Shown in pieces: positions 6,762 through 13,855 of a stretch of DNA of 23,822 nucleotides. The DNA is taken from positions 1-23,822 of the IMG/VR virus record IMGVR_UViG_3300044632_002125; one strand, given 5' to 3'. Within the stretch, counting starts at the first letter, position 1; every line of letters begins with the position of its first letter. The notes below the pieces were generated by a model, which was not told the origin of the DNA, ran no database searches, and was given only the letters and a program-made list of their open reading frames with translations. Made by a program: the position numbers and the translations under genes. The DNA is from a virus.

Positions 6762-7492
6762 AAAAAACTTTGGATTCCTTCAACTTCAATAGTATCAGAA
6801 TAACCACACTTACCACATTCAAAATCAAGTTTCTTTTTCAATTTTGGAATATTTTCGAAAAAGTTTTGTATTCGTGAAAAATTTTCTCTCGATAAACTAT
6901 CGACAAAATCAATCAATTCTTCTTTTGGTGTATCTTTTGCATAGTAAATACTCTCATCATCATAAATGTAATCTATAGAACCGATTATTGTGTTTAAGAC
7001 CAGTTCAGTTGAAGAAATATTTTTATCCTCAGTTAATGCATCTATACTTCCGAATGTTGGATATTTCAAAACAATTCCAAGTTTAGGAGTCAATTCGACT
7101 TTATTATTTTCTTTTTCTGTTAAATTAGGTTCGACCTCAAGTGCATTGAAACTCAACGAAACAACATGATTACATTTTCTTTTCTCTCCATCTTTTTCAA
7201 TATCGTTGTTGCATTTGTATTGTAAGTCGATGGTCTCACCAACTGACCTTGCTCTCAAATGCAAGAACAGATACTCAAAATCTAAAATAGGCAAATCATC
7301 AACGTCTATCTTAGTAACCAAACAATTTGTAATTATTTGCTTAATCGCTAAGATGACTGCGTTTTGTTCATCTGATTCCGCAGCCATCAACAAAATCTTT
7401 TCTTCTTTCACCAAAAACGGTCTAAACTTTACTTTCTTTTTCATTAATGGTAAAGTAATCTCGTACAATGGCACATCAATTTTAGGTAACAT
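6755..7492 (-). CDS. 26: gp26-like baseplate hub subunit / assembly chaperone
   Basis: The 245-residue product (T4 gp26 about 208) starts LPKIDVPLYEITLPL and continues with KVKFRPFLVKEEKILLMA, the hallmark opening of the T4 gp26 hub family. Two cysteine pairs, around YKC and RKCNH near residue 105 and ECGKCGY near the end, look like a zinc ribbon. In T4 gp26 is needed for hub assembly. GGAG at about 7499-7502 provides the ribosome site, and the gene lies just after the gp54-like gene. The gene ends with a slippery sequence that can extend the product by 66 residues. With the tape-measure-like gene next in line, it probably acts as the tail-assembly chaperone. Confidence 0.82.
   Translation of the reverse strand: MLPKIDVPLYEITLPLMKKKVKFRPFLVKEEKILLMAAESDEQNAVILAIKQIITNCLVTKIDVDDLPILDFEYLFLHLRARSVGETIDLQYKCNNDIEKDGEKRKCNHVVSLSFNALEVEPNLTEKENNKVELTPKLGIVLKYPTFGSIDALTEDKNISSTELVLNTIIGSIDYIYDDESIYYAKDTPKEELIDFVDSLSRENFSRIQNFFENIPKLKKKLDFECGKCGYSDTIEVEGIQSFFG
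6761..6778 (-). promoter_or_regulatory. Programmed -1 frameshift signal
   Basis: On the minus strand the zero frame reads AGT TTT TTC GGT TAA, containing the canonical X XXY YYZ heptamer T TTT TTC (6767-6761), only two codons before the stop. GAAGGA lies 8 bases upstream of the heptamer, similar to the stimulatory Shine-Dalgarno of E. coli dnaX. No strong downstream hairpin is obvious. Confidence 0.7.
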
Positions 7493-7504
7493 AATTTCTC
7501 CAAA

Positions 7505-8293
7505 TTAAAAAATACTGAACGGGTTTCTCAAAGCTTCTTTCGCGGCTGCGGCAGTACCCTTTATCTGCCCAGCTAAAACATCTTTTACAGGTACACCAGC
7601 AATAGAACTTCCAAGCAATGCGGCTGTAGCGGCACCTAAATCATAGCCGCCTTCATAAATTGTTCTATGTCTCTTGTATGCAAATTGAATCGTTAATCTA
7701 TGAAAGCCATCATCAGACCAACTCAGTGGTTGTGCCGAAATTGTTTTTGGGAAAGCATCAATCAACTCAACAGCATAAATTTGTTTGATGAAATCATCGT
7801 ACTGAACAATCGTTATATTTGTCAGGAACCTTGTTTCTTTTCCATTTGGAAACCTGATGTTATTTGTATCTGTAGGAACTATTGCTTCTAACCACTTATC
7901 GAAAAGCTTTCTTTCATAAAATTCATTGGTACAGAGAAAGGTCAATGAGGTGTCTGTATAGACAGCCTGATAAGGAACTTCATAGGTCAAGTTATAGATT
8001 TGTATAGGCTCAGTGTTCAATGATTTACCTGGCAACTCTGCGGCTTCACACTGTAATGCAAGATACCTGGAGATACTTGGATTGAAAGAGCGCGAGTTAT
8101 TTTCACCCAAAACTCTTGTTGAAACGTCCGAAAACACAGAGTTAGGTAGATTCAATAATCTCTCTAAGAATCCATTTTCCAGAAACTTGCTTATGTATTG
8201 TGGTATAGGTAAAATAACCTGAAAGCGATTTGGTCTAGCTAGACCATCTTTCGCTTTGATATTTGATAAAAATAACTGTGGTAAAAATGACAT
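7505..8293 (-). CDS. gp54/tail-tube-like baseplate protein
   Basis: I take the start at 8293 (262 residues, MSFLPQLFLSN), because its ATG shares one base with the upstream stop (TAATG); a longer frame to 8380 overlaps the upstream gene. The segment LARPNRFQVILPIP matches the ARPNxFxV opening of T4-type tube proteins (gp19, gp54). The middle EAAELPGKSLNTEPIQIYN matches their second strand region, and WSDDGFHRLTIQFAYKRH matches the closing beta strands. The size lies between gp19 (about 163) and gp54 (320); with gp48 as divergent neighbour, gp54 (baseplate-tube junction, tube initiator) is favoured. The C-terminus is Ala/Gly-rich. A tail tube protein is the main alternative. Confidence 0.7.
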   Translation of the reverse strand: MSFLPQLFLSNIKAKDGLARPNRFQVILPIPQYISKFLENGFLERLLNLPNSVFSDVSTRVLGENNSRSFNPSISRYLALQCEAAELPGKSLNTEPIQIYNLTYEVPYQAVYTDTSLTFLCTNEFYERKLFDKWLEAIVPTDTNNIRFPNGKETRFLTNITIVQYDDFIKQIYAVELIDAFPKTISAQPLSWSDDGFHRLTIQFAYKRHRTIYEGGYDLGAATAALLGSSIAGVPVKDVLAGQIKGTAAAAKEALRNPFSIF

Positions 8294-8871
8294 TAGAATT
8301 TCTTTCGTGAGTCTGACCAGACTTTGTTTGCTGAAGCTTTTTCGAATTGTTCTACGGGTAACAATGCGGCAATGTCCCATTCGTCAGCAAATATTTCAAC
8401 GAATCTGGATTCAACATGACTGGCCAAGTATCTTTTAATGCAAGGTGTTGCTTCAAAAGCGGTAGCAAAAGCTGACAGAGTTTGATAGCTCAATTTTAAT
8501 CTTGTTTGCATATCGTAGTTTTTATTGCTTGCAAACTGCGATAGTTTATCTAATAGAATTATGCGATGTTTTGGATGAATGTAGTGCAGATTCAGACCAA
8601 GAAAACCATCATTGTATTTTTGTATAGGTATCACCAAAGGAAATCTGTCGTAATAAGGTAATTTGTCTTTTGTTTTCGGGTCGTAGAAGAAGAAGTACAT
8701 ATGACCAATAAAATTCGAATTGGTCATTCTTTCTCTGTCTTGCATCAATTTTTGAGGTGTCGGTTTTAGTTCCGTAACCTTCGAACGTAGCCATGCGCGG
8801 GCCTGCGTGGTGCGAGCTTCGAAACCAGTCTTAGCTAACTGTGTATTGATTCTATCTAATAGGTATGCCAT
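8293..8871 (-). CDS. Conserved-looking protein of unknown function (192 aa)
   Basis: I cannot name this family. The 192-residue protein is soluble and basic, with no signal or membrane segment. It has an N-terminal basic helical region (residues 1-50), a compact core containing HMYFFFYDPKTKDKLPYYDR, then FPLVIPIQKYNDGFLGLNLH, and a C-terminal VESRFVEIFADEWDIAALLP followed by KVWSDSRKKF. The motif density suggests a conserved virion or assembly protein. It lies between gp4 and the gp54-like gene and overlaps the latter by one base, so a tail or head-tail joining role is reasonable. AT-rich sequence with a weak AGAG precedes the ATG. Confidence 0.75.
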   Translation of the reverse strand: MAYLLDRINTQLAKTGFEARTTQARAWLRSKVTELKPTPQKLMQDRERMTNSNFIGHMYFFFYDPKTKDKLPYYDRFPLVIPIQKYNDGFLGLNLHYIHPKHRIILLDKLSQFASNKNYDMQTRLKLSYQTLSAFATAFEATPCIKRYLASHVESRFVEIFADEWDIAALLPVEQFEKASANKVWSDSRKKF

Positions 8872-8952
8872 AACTCTATTTATTTGCCTTTTAGGACGTA
8901 TACTATTGCCTAGTTTTATTCTTCTTGTGTGTATAAGTATTGGTGTTCCGGT

Positions 8953-9408
8953 TTAAAGAGTTAGACCTAGGTCCTTCTCCGTTAGTATCTGGAACTTCCA
9001 ACCGTGAGTATGACAGAACTCATCTGCCGCTTTCCACTTCATTTGATTAATTGCGTAAGTGGCTGCCTCTTGTAAAAACCTTTGAGTTTTTCTTTTCCCT
9101 TGTACAGGTTTCCTTGTCTGAGCCTCAGGTTTAACCTCAATCACATGGGTCATGACAGTTCCATCGATTTTTTTAACCTTAATAATGAAGTCTGGAAAGT
9201 ATCTATGTACTCGACCGTCGACCGGGTGTACGTATGGTATCGCTAGTTCTTCTGAGGACCACCACACGATGTTTGGATGGTCATCAAAGTAGTTCATGCA
9301 CCTCAACTCCCAAGAAGAACGGAAAATGATGTTATCCGGGTTGCCGTTGTACTTAGCTGGGTTTTTAGGGGTAAATTTACCCTTGTAGGAATTCTTGCCG
9401 TATGTCAT
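8953..9408 (-). CDS. 4: gp4-like head completion nuclease
   Basis: The 151-residue product matches T4 gp4 (about 150) in size and order of motifs: KFTPKNPAKYNGNPDNI, IFRSSWELRCMNY, RYFPDF and IEVKPEAQTRKPVQGK. These form a TnsA-like PD-(D/E)xK nuclease core with E34, D73, E91 and K93 as likely active-site residues. In T4 gp4 (also called 50/65) acts after DNA packaging, completing heads before tail joining. It is the first gene of the minus-strand block. Its start codon overlaps the late promoter element of the opposite strand. About 80 bases separate it from the next gene, with no terminator visible. Confidence 0.88.
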   Translation of the reverse strand: MTYGKNSYKGKFTPKNPAKYNGNPDNIIFRSSWELRCMNYFDDHPNIVWWSSEELAIPYVHPVDGRVHRYFPDFIIKVKKIDGTVMTHVIEVKPEAQTRKPVQGKRKTQRFLQEAATYAINQMKWKAADEFCHTHGWKFQILTEKDLGLTL

Positions 9409-9415
9409 ATAAATA
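9408..9415 (+). promoter_or_regulatory. T4-type late promoter upstream of gp48
   Basis: TATAAATA is an exact match to the T4 late promoter -10 element. It lies 24 bases before the gp48 ATG (9439), so transcription would begin near 9421 with a short leader carrying AGGAAAA. Its first base is inside the start codon of the divergent gp4 gene. I found no other exact copy correctly placed before a gene in this window. Confidence 0.78.
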
Positions 9416-9438
9416 TGTAGTCAACATTTAGGAAAATC

Positions 9439-10722
9439 ATGGCATTATTTAATCTAACAGATATAGCTTACAAAGCGGTAGAAGCAAGGGACAAATTTGT
9501 TCCTTTAGTCTCTAAGGTATCTGGAAACGCCGAACGAAATCGATACTATCAAAACATGAGGCGCTATCCTATTGACCTTGGTAGTGTCGATAGGGGTCAC
9601 TATATGCTGATTCATATCAATGTACAAGATAAAAGCAGTTACAAAGCAGACTTCTCAAAAGATATTCCAACAATTCAGAGAAACAGAACTGGTTTAAAGA
9701 ATCAAACGGGAGCAACCAACATTGGTGGTTTTGCTAATCTTGGTGTTGATAACTTACAAAGAGTCGGTGGTTTTATTGGAGAAAAAACACCTAACTCGGT
9801 TATACAAGGCATAGAAAAAGTAAAAGAAGGATTTTCTTCGTTTGTAGCTAATAAATTAGTTCCAACTATCCGTTCAACAAATGTTGGTGATGAAGCGATT
9901 GCCGCCGCGGATGCCGCCGCGGAGATTGCCAAACAATTTGGTTCTGGAGTAAAAAAAGGATTAACAGAACAAGTTGGTAATTTAAATAATGCAAATTTTC
10001 TAAGAACAACAAAGAGAACTACAGAAACAATCGCGTTGTATATGCCTGGAACAATGGCTTATACACACAATCAACAGTACAATCAACTACAAATGGGTGG
10101 AGAACTTGCCGCACAGTTCGGTGCTGGAATGTCTCTCATAACAGGTGCAGTAAAAGGTGAGATTAGTCCGGAACAGTTAGGTAAAAACTTGACTCCGTTC
10201 ATTGCAGAAAAAATAAAAAACATATCTTCTCCGTTCTTAGGAACTAATTCAGCGACTGGCTTATTTGCAAGTATGATTGGTGGTGTTCAAAATCCACAAC
10301 TTGAATTAATATACACTTCACCAAGTTTCAGAAGTTTCAGATTCGATTTTATGTTTTATCCTTCAAGTGAAGTTGAAGCTGTAGAAGTACAAAAAATTAT
10401 TGAATCTTTAAAATTTCATCAAGCACCAGAAATAATGAGAGATACTGCTGGTTATTTCTTAGTTCCTCCTTCTGAATTTGATATTGAATTTCATTACAAT
10501 GGTGAAGTTAATCCTAATATACCAAAAATTTCTACCTGTGTATTGACATCCATAGATATGGATTATGCACCAAAAGGTTTTGTTGCTTTTGAGGTGCCAA
10601 ACCAAAATATTGCAACTATGGGTGGAACAGGTATGCCTTTTGCTATTAGATTATCGTTGAGTTTCCAAGAAACGGAAATTATGACAAAGTACAATTTCCA
10701 AGATGGTCGACAACTAAAATAA
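9439..10722 (+). CDS. 48: gp48-like baseplate tail-tube cap
   Basis: The 427-residue product (T4 gp48 about 364) has YQNMRRYPIDLGSVDRGHYM near residue 40 followed by LIHINVQD, the gp48-type opening, and a tube-like C-terminal domain with SPSFRSFRFDFMFYPSS and LSLSFQETEIMTK. gp48 caps the hub and starts tail-tube growth together with gp54. The middle (about 80-260) is a longer, Ala/Gly-rich insertion that includes a GC-rich alanine repeat. It is the first gene of the late plus-strand operon, behind a late promoter with a modest AGGAAAA ribosome site. A 9-base gap separates it from gp53. Confidence 0.82.
   Translation: MALFNLTDIAYKAVEARDKFVPLVSKVSGNAERNRYYQNMRRYPIDLGSVDRGHYMLIHINVQDKSSYKADFSKDIPTIQRNRTGLKNQTGATNIGGFANLGVDNLQRVGGFIGEKTPNSVIQGIEKVKEGFSSFVANKLVPTIRSTNVGDEAIAAADAAAEIAKQFGSGVKKGLTEQVGNLNNANFLRTTKRTTETIALYMPGTMAYTHNQQYNQLQMGGELAAQFGAGMSLITGAVKGEISPEQLGKNLTPFIAEKIKNISSPFLGTNSATGLFASMIGGVQNPQLELIYTSPSFRSFRFDFMFYPSSEVEAVEVQKIIESLKFHQAPEIMRDTAGYFLVPPSEFDIEFHYNGEVNPNIPKISTCVLTSIDMDYAPKGFVAFEVPNQNIATMGGTGMPFAIRLSLSFQETEIMTKYNFQDGRQLK
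9901..9923 (+). repeat. GC-rich direct repeat inside gp48
   Basis: The 11-mer GCCGCCGCGGA occurs twice, separated by one T, coding an Ala/Asp-rich helix. It stands out in AT-rich surroundings and probably arose by local slippage. Confidence 0.6.
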
Positions 10723-10731
10723 TAATATAAA

Positions 10732-11370
10732 ATGGCAAATTATTTTTTCAATTTTCCTAAAACTGTTTATGGTCTCAATGGTTCGACTTCACTCGACGTT
10801 GTAACAAATTTAACTGCTAGTTTTTCTTTCGATGAATCTTTGACTGAAAATTCTATTTTGTATTATGAATATTCTGTCTCTGATGGAGAAACACCAGAAA
10901 TAGTTGCACACAAATTGTACGGTTCATCCGAATCTCATTGGATACTTTTAAAACTCAATGGTATTATGGATGTAAAAAAGGACTGGCCTTTAGACCAAAG
11001 AAGTCTATCTGTTGCAATTAATGATAAGTATGCAAACAATGGAGTTGCTTTTAGCCAAACTGGTTATCAATGGGCATTCAATAACACACACTCATATTAT
11101 AAAATAGAAACAAGAACTCTTGTTACCTCAGGTGAAAAAACTGTTGATACTATTCAAGTTGATGCAAATACTTTTGCCAATATATCAACCACATCGGTAC
11201 AGTATACTTTGCCAGATAATAACGTTTTAAAAATCGATACTGCAAAAAGTGCAAAAACTTATTATGAATATGAAGTTGAACAAAACGACAACAAAAGAAA
11301 TATAAAAGTTCTAAAAGAAGAATATGTTCCTGTTGTCAGAGATGAATTCATTAGGGTTATAAATGTCTGA
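10732..11370 (+). CDS. 53: gp53 baseplate wedge subunit
   Basis: The 212-residue protein (T4 gp53 about 196) starts MANYFFNFPKTVY and contains YYEYSVSDGETPEIVAHK then LYGSSESHWILLKLN around residues 40-75. This LysM-like stretch is the characteristic signature of gp53, the wedge protein that holds wedges to the hub. The C-terminal half is beta-rich and lysine-rich and ends in VPVVRDEFIRVINV. The start is preceded only by AT-rich sequence without a clear ribosome site. The stop overlaps the start of gp27 by 8 bases, suggesting translational coupling. The gp53-27-5 order places wedge and hub genes in one transcript. Confidence 0.88.
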   Translation: MANYFFNFPKTVYGLNGSTSLDVVTNLTASFSFDESLTENSILYYEYSVSDGETPEIVAHKLYGSSESHWILLKLNGIMDVKKDWPLDQRSLSVAINDKYANNGVAFSQTGYQWAFNNTHSYYKIETRTLVTSGEKTVDTIQVDANTFANISTTSVQYTLPDNNVLKIDTAKSAKTYYEYEVEQNDNKRNIKVLKEEYVPVVRDEFIRVINV

Positions 11371-12688
11371 TAGTAATGTAGTAAGCACTTCTCAGTTTAA
11401 AATAAAGAAATTGGCTATTGTTTCTAAAATTGGACCAATAGATGTTTCTGGACTTTTTGAAGAACTGAACATACATGATTGTATTTTTACGCCATGTATA
11501 ACTGGTAATATTTTAATAAATGATTCTATTGGTTTAACAAATAAACTCGCATTCGATGGTTCTGAAGTTTTGGTTGTTGAAATGGGTAAAACAGAACAAG
11601 ATGCAGTTTTTAGTAAATCGTTTAGAATTTATAAGCAATCTGAAAGAAAATCGATTAACCTAAATTCTGAAGCCTATTTGTTACACTTTGTTTCGGATGA
11701 ATTCATACTGTCACAACAAACAAGAGTTGCTGAGTCTTTTAGGGAAACATATTCTAAAGTTGTCGAAAGAATTCTTAAAGAATATTTGGGTGTTCGTGAT
11801 GATATGGTTGGTTATTTTGAAGAATCTGAAGGTATTAGAAACGTATTGATACCTAACAAAAAACCGTTTGATGCAATTAAGTTCTGTTCAAAAAGAGCAT
11901 TAAATAAGAAAAAGTCACCGACATTTTTATTTTTTGAAAATAAACTTGGCTACAACTTTGTAACTCTTTCGAGTATGCTTGCTAGTAAACCAGTACATGA
12001 CATTAATTTTCAAATTAAAAATTTAGCCGATGATGGAAAAGAATTGATGGGTGCTATCAAGTATGAAGTCATTTCACAATTTGATTTAAATAAAAGTATA
12101 AAATCTGGACTTTTTGCAGGAACGTTTATTGGTTTTGATTTGATGACACAGAGCATAGCTGTCAAAACTACAAATTATGATAGCCTTTTCAATAAAAATG
12201 AACACGCAAATAAAACACCGAATATTGGAGTCATAACAAATAAATTCGGAGTGAAAAATACAGAAATGTATGATTCTAGGGTTGTTGTTTTTCCAATGGA
12301 CGCTTTTCGTTCGGAAAGTAATTATATTAAACAGAATGACCCATTATCAATTGATGCTGCCGATGATACTTACAATTATAAGTTGCAAAGACACGCATCT
12401 ATTAGAAACGTTTTAAATCAAAGAGTGAAGGTATTAATGCCAGGTAATTTTGATTTAACTTCCGGGCTAACTGCGAACTTGACGGTTCCGGTAAGAGGTG
12501 AAAAGGCCGAAGGAGTAAATAACATTGATAATTCATTAAGTGGAAAATATTTGATTATTGCTTCAAGACAAATGATTACATATCAAAAACACGAAACTAT
12601 TATTGAAGTTGCTACGGATTCCAATAATAGAGATTCATATTATCGTAGCACCGAACTACAAAACAACTTTATGGATTACTATGGATGA
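11363..12688 (+). CDS. 27: gp27 baseplate hub subunit
   Basis: The product is 441 residues (T4 gp27 about 391). The opening region contains DVSGLFEELNIHDCIFTP and TGNILINDSIGLTNKLAFDG, the standard gp27 tube-like domain signature, and SEAYLLHFVSDEFILSQQ follows. gp27 trimers form the hub ring that supports the gp5 spike and joins the tail tube. The C-terminal part contains NQRVKVLMPGNFDLTSG and GKYLIIASRQMITYQKHE, typical of the second hub domain. It overlaps both neighbours by 8 bases. The gp5 N-terminal gene comes directly after, as expected for partners in the hub-spike complex. Confidence 0.9.
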   Translation: MSDSNVVSTSQFKIKKLAIVSKIGPIDVSGLFEELNIHDCIFTPCITGNILINDSIGLTNKLAFDGSEVLVVEMGKTEQDAVFSKSFRIYKQSERKSINLNSEAYLLHFVSDEFILSQQTRVAESFRETYSKVVERILKEYLGVRDDMVGYFEESEGIRNVLIPNKKPFDAIKFCSKRALNKKKSPTFLFFENKLGYNFVTLSSMLASKPVHDINFQIKNLADDGKELMGAIKYEVISQFDLNKSIKSGLFAGTFIGFDLMTQSIAVKTTNYDSLFNKNEHANKTPNIGVITNKFGVKNTEMYDSRVVVFPMDAFRSESNYIKQNDPLSIDAADDTYNYKLQRHASIRNVLNQRVKVLMPGNFDLTSGLTANLTVPVRGEKAEGVNNIDNSLSGKYLIIASRQMITYQKHETIIEVATDSNNRDSYYRSTELQNNFMDYYG

Positions 12689-13853
12689 TAATAAATTCGT
12701 TACTCACATAACCGATTTTGAGGTAAACTCACAGAACCAAATCACGGGGTTCATTACATGGATTGGAATAGTTGAAGATATTTTTGACCCCCTGAAGTCA
12801 GGTCAAGTGCGAGTAAGGGTTATTGGGTTTTATAACCCAGACAGAGTTAAGATGCCAACAGAAACTTTACCATGGGCTACCGTAATAATACCGAGTACAG
12901 GCGCTGACGGCACTTCACGGCTTCAACTTGGTGATTGGGTTACTGGTTTTTTTCTTGATGGACTTGAAGGTCAGAGACCGACAGTTTTAGGAAAATATAA
13001 CGGTGTTTATTCGCAGAACCCCGACCTTATTTCTAATAGACTTCTTGACCCCAACTATGGAAATAGTATTTTTAAAAATACTAGTTATGCAGTAAGTCAG
13101 TTGACACCTGAGCAACAAAAAATGTTGAGGTCTTATCCTAAACCTGCTTTAGGTACACTTAAACAAATTTACGATAGACCAACGTCACCGCTTCTCTCTC
13201 AAGGAATTGTCGAAGGTACTGCTGTTGGTGTAGCAAATAAAAAAAGAGCACACGTTTGTGATATTAGTGGAGCAATGAAAACTGCTGCCGCAGCCGCACG
13301 AATTGCATTTGGTGTATTAATGCAAGGAATTCGCGCCGCCGTTCGCGCAGTGTTAACGGCTCTTGGATTCAATCCAGAAAGTGAATCTGGAAGATTTCTA
13401 CAACTGGCATTATTAATTATTAGAGGAATAAAATATGCACAGGCGTTTATTGATGAAATTAATGATTATGCTCAGGTTTTTATTGTTTATGCAAAGCAAG
13501 TTCGTGCAATGATTGATTGGATTTTAAATTTACCTAAAGCTCTAGCCGCAATGCTTGCAGGGTGTTTAAATGAATTATTAAATGCGGTTAGTGTTGGTTT
13601 TTCATCACTTGTTGGGGGTTCTATTGGTGTAGATTTGCAACAATCTTTAAAAGTCGTCAACGATATCGTAGATTCCGGAAAAAAACTTATAAACGATACT
13701 ACAAAACTGCTTACTGTGCCTGGCCAGGTTGTTGATGCACTTGCTAGACCTTCTACATCGGAAACGCAAAATGCGGCACTCAATACTGTTCTTACTTTTA
13801 CATCCAGTTTTTCAACATCAAACAATTCTTTAAGTAGCATATCGAGACCTTAA
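12681..13853 (+). CDS. 5: gp5 N-terminal part: OB-fold hub protein without lysozyme
   Basis: I chose ATG 12681 (390 residues, MDDNKFVTHI), which overlaps gp27 by 8 bases; a longer frame to 12603 lies inside gp27. Residues 26-107 are the OB-fold domain of T4 gp5: GIVEDIFDPLKSGQVRVRVI, then PTETLPWATVI and a DWVTGFFLDG to TVLGKY ending. In T4 a lysozyme domain follows; here I find none of its motifs. Instead residues about 190-345 form an Ala-rich helical region (ISGAMKTAAAAARIAFGVLM, IDWILNLPKALAAMLAG) of unknown function. The beta-helix spike is encoded by the next gene. This is thus a hub connector between gp27 and the spike. Confidence 0.85.
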   Translation: MDDNKFVTHITDFEVNSQNQITGFITWIGIVEDIFDPLKSGQVRVRVIGFYNPDRVKMPTETLPWATVIIPSTGADGTSRLQLGDWVTGFFLDGLEGQRPTVLGKYNGVYSQNPDLISNRLLDPNYGNSIFKNTSYAVSQLTPEQQKMLRSYPKPALGTLKQIYDRPTSPLLSQGIVEGTAVGVANKKRAHVCDISGAMKTAAAAARIAFGVLMQGIRAAVRAVLTALGFNPESESGRFLQLALLIIRGIKYAQAFIDEINDYAQVFIVYAKQVRAMIDWILNLPKALAAMLAGCLNELLNAVSVGFSSLVGGSIGVDLQQSLKVVNDIVDSGKKLINDTTKLLTVPGQVVDALARPSTSETQNAALNTVLTFTSSFSTSNNSLSSISRP

Positions 13854-13855
13854 TT

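Noticed and set aside
8294-8380. Longer start for the gp54-like protein
   Set aside because: The added residues lie inside the preceding gene and are Arg/Ser-rich shadow sequence; the TAATG junction gives the family-like start.
8877-8884. Minus-strand AATAAATA before the 192-residue gene as a late promoter
   Set aside because: First base deviates and the predicted start of transcription would fall on the ATG, giving a leaderless message.
11357-11364. TATAAATG as a late promoter for gp27
   Set aside because: One mismatch, and it overlaps the gp27 start codon, so a transcript would lack the start.
12603-12680. Longer start for the OB-fold gp5 protein
   Set aside because: The extension lies fully inside gp27, reads as basic/hydrophobic noise, and the 8-base overlap start at 12681 fits the operon style.
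13487-13840. Minus-strand open frame of 117 codons opposite gp5
   Set aside because: Antisense shadow of the Ala-rich helical region; no ribosome site or recognisable motif.
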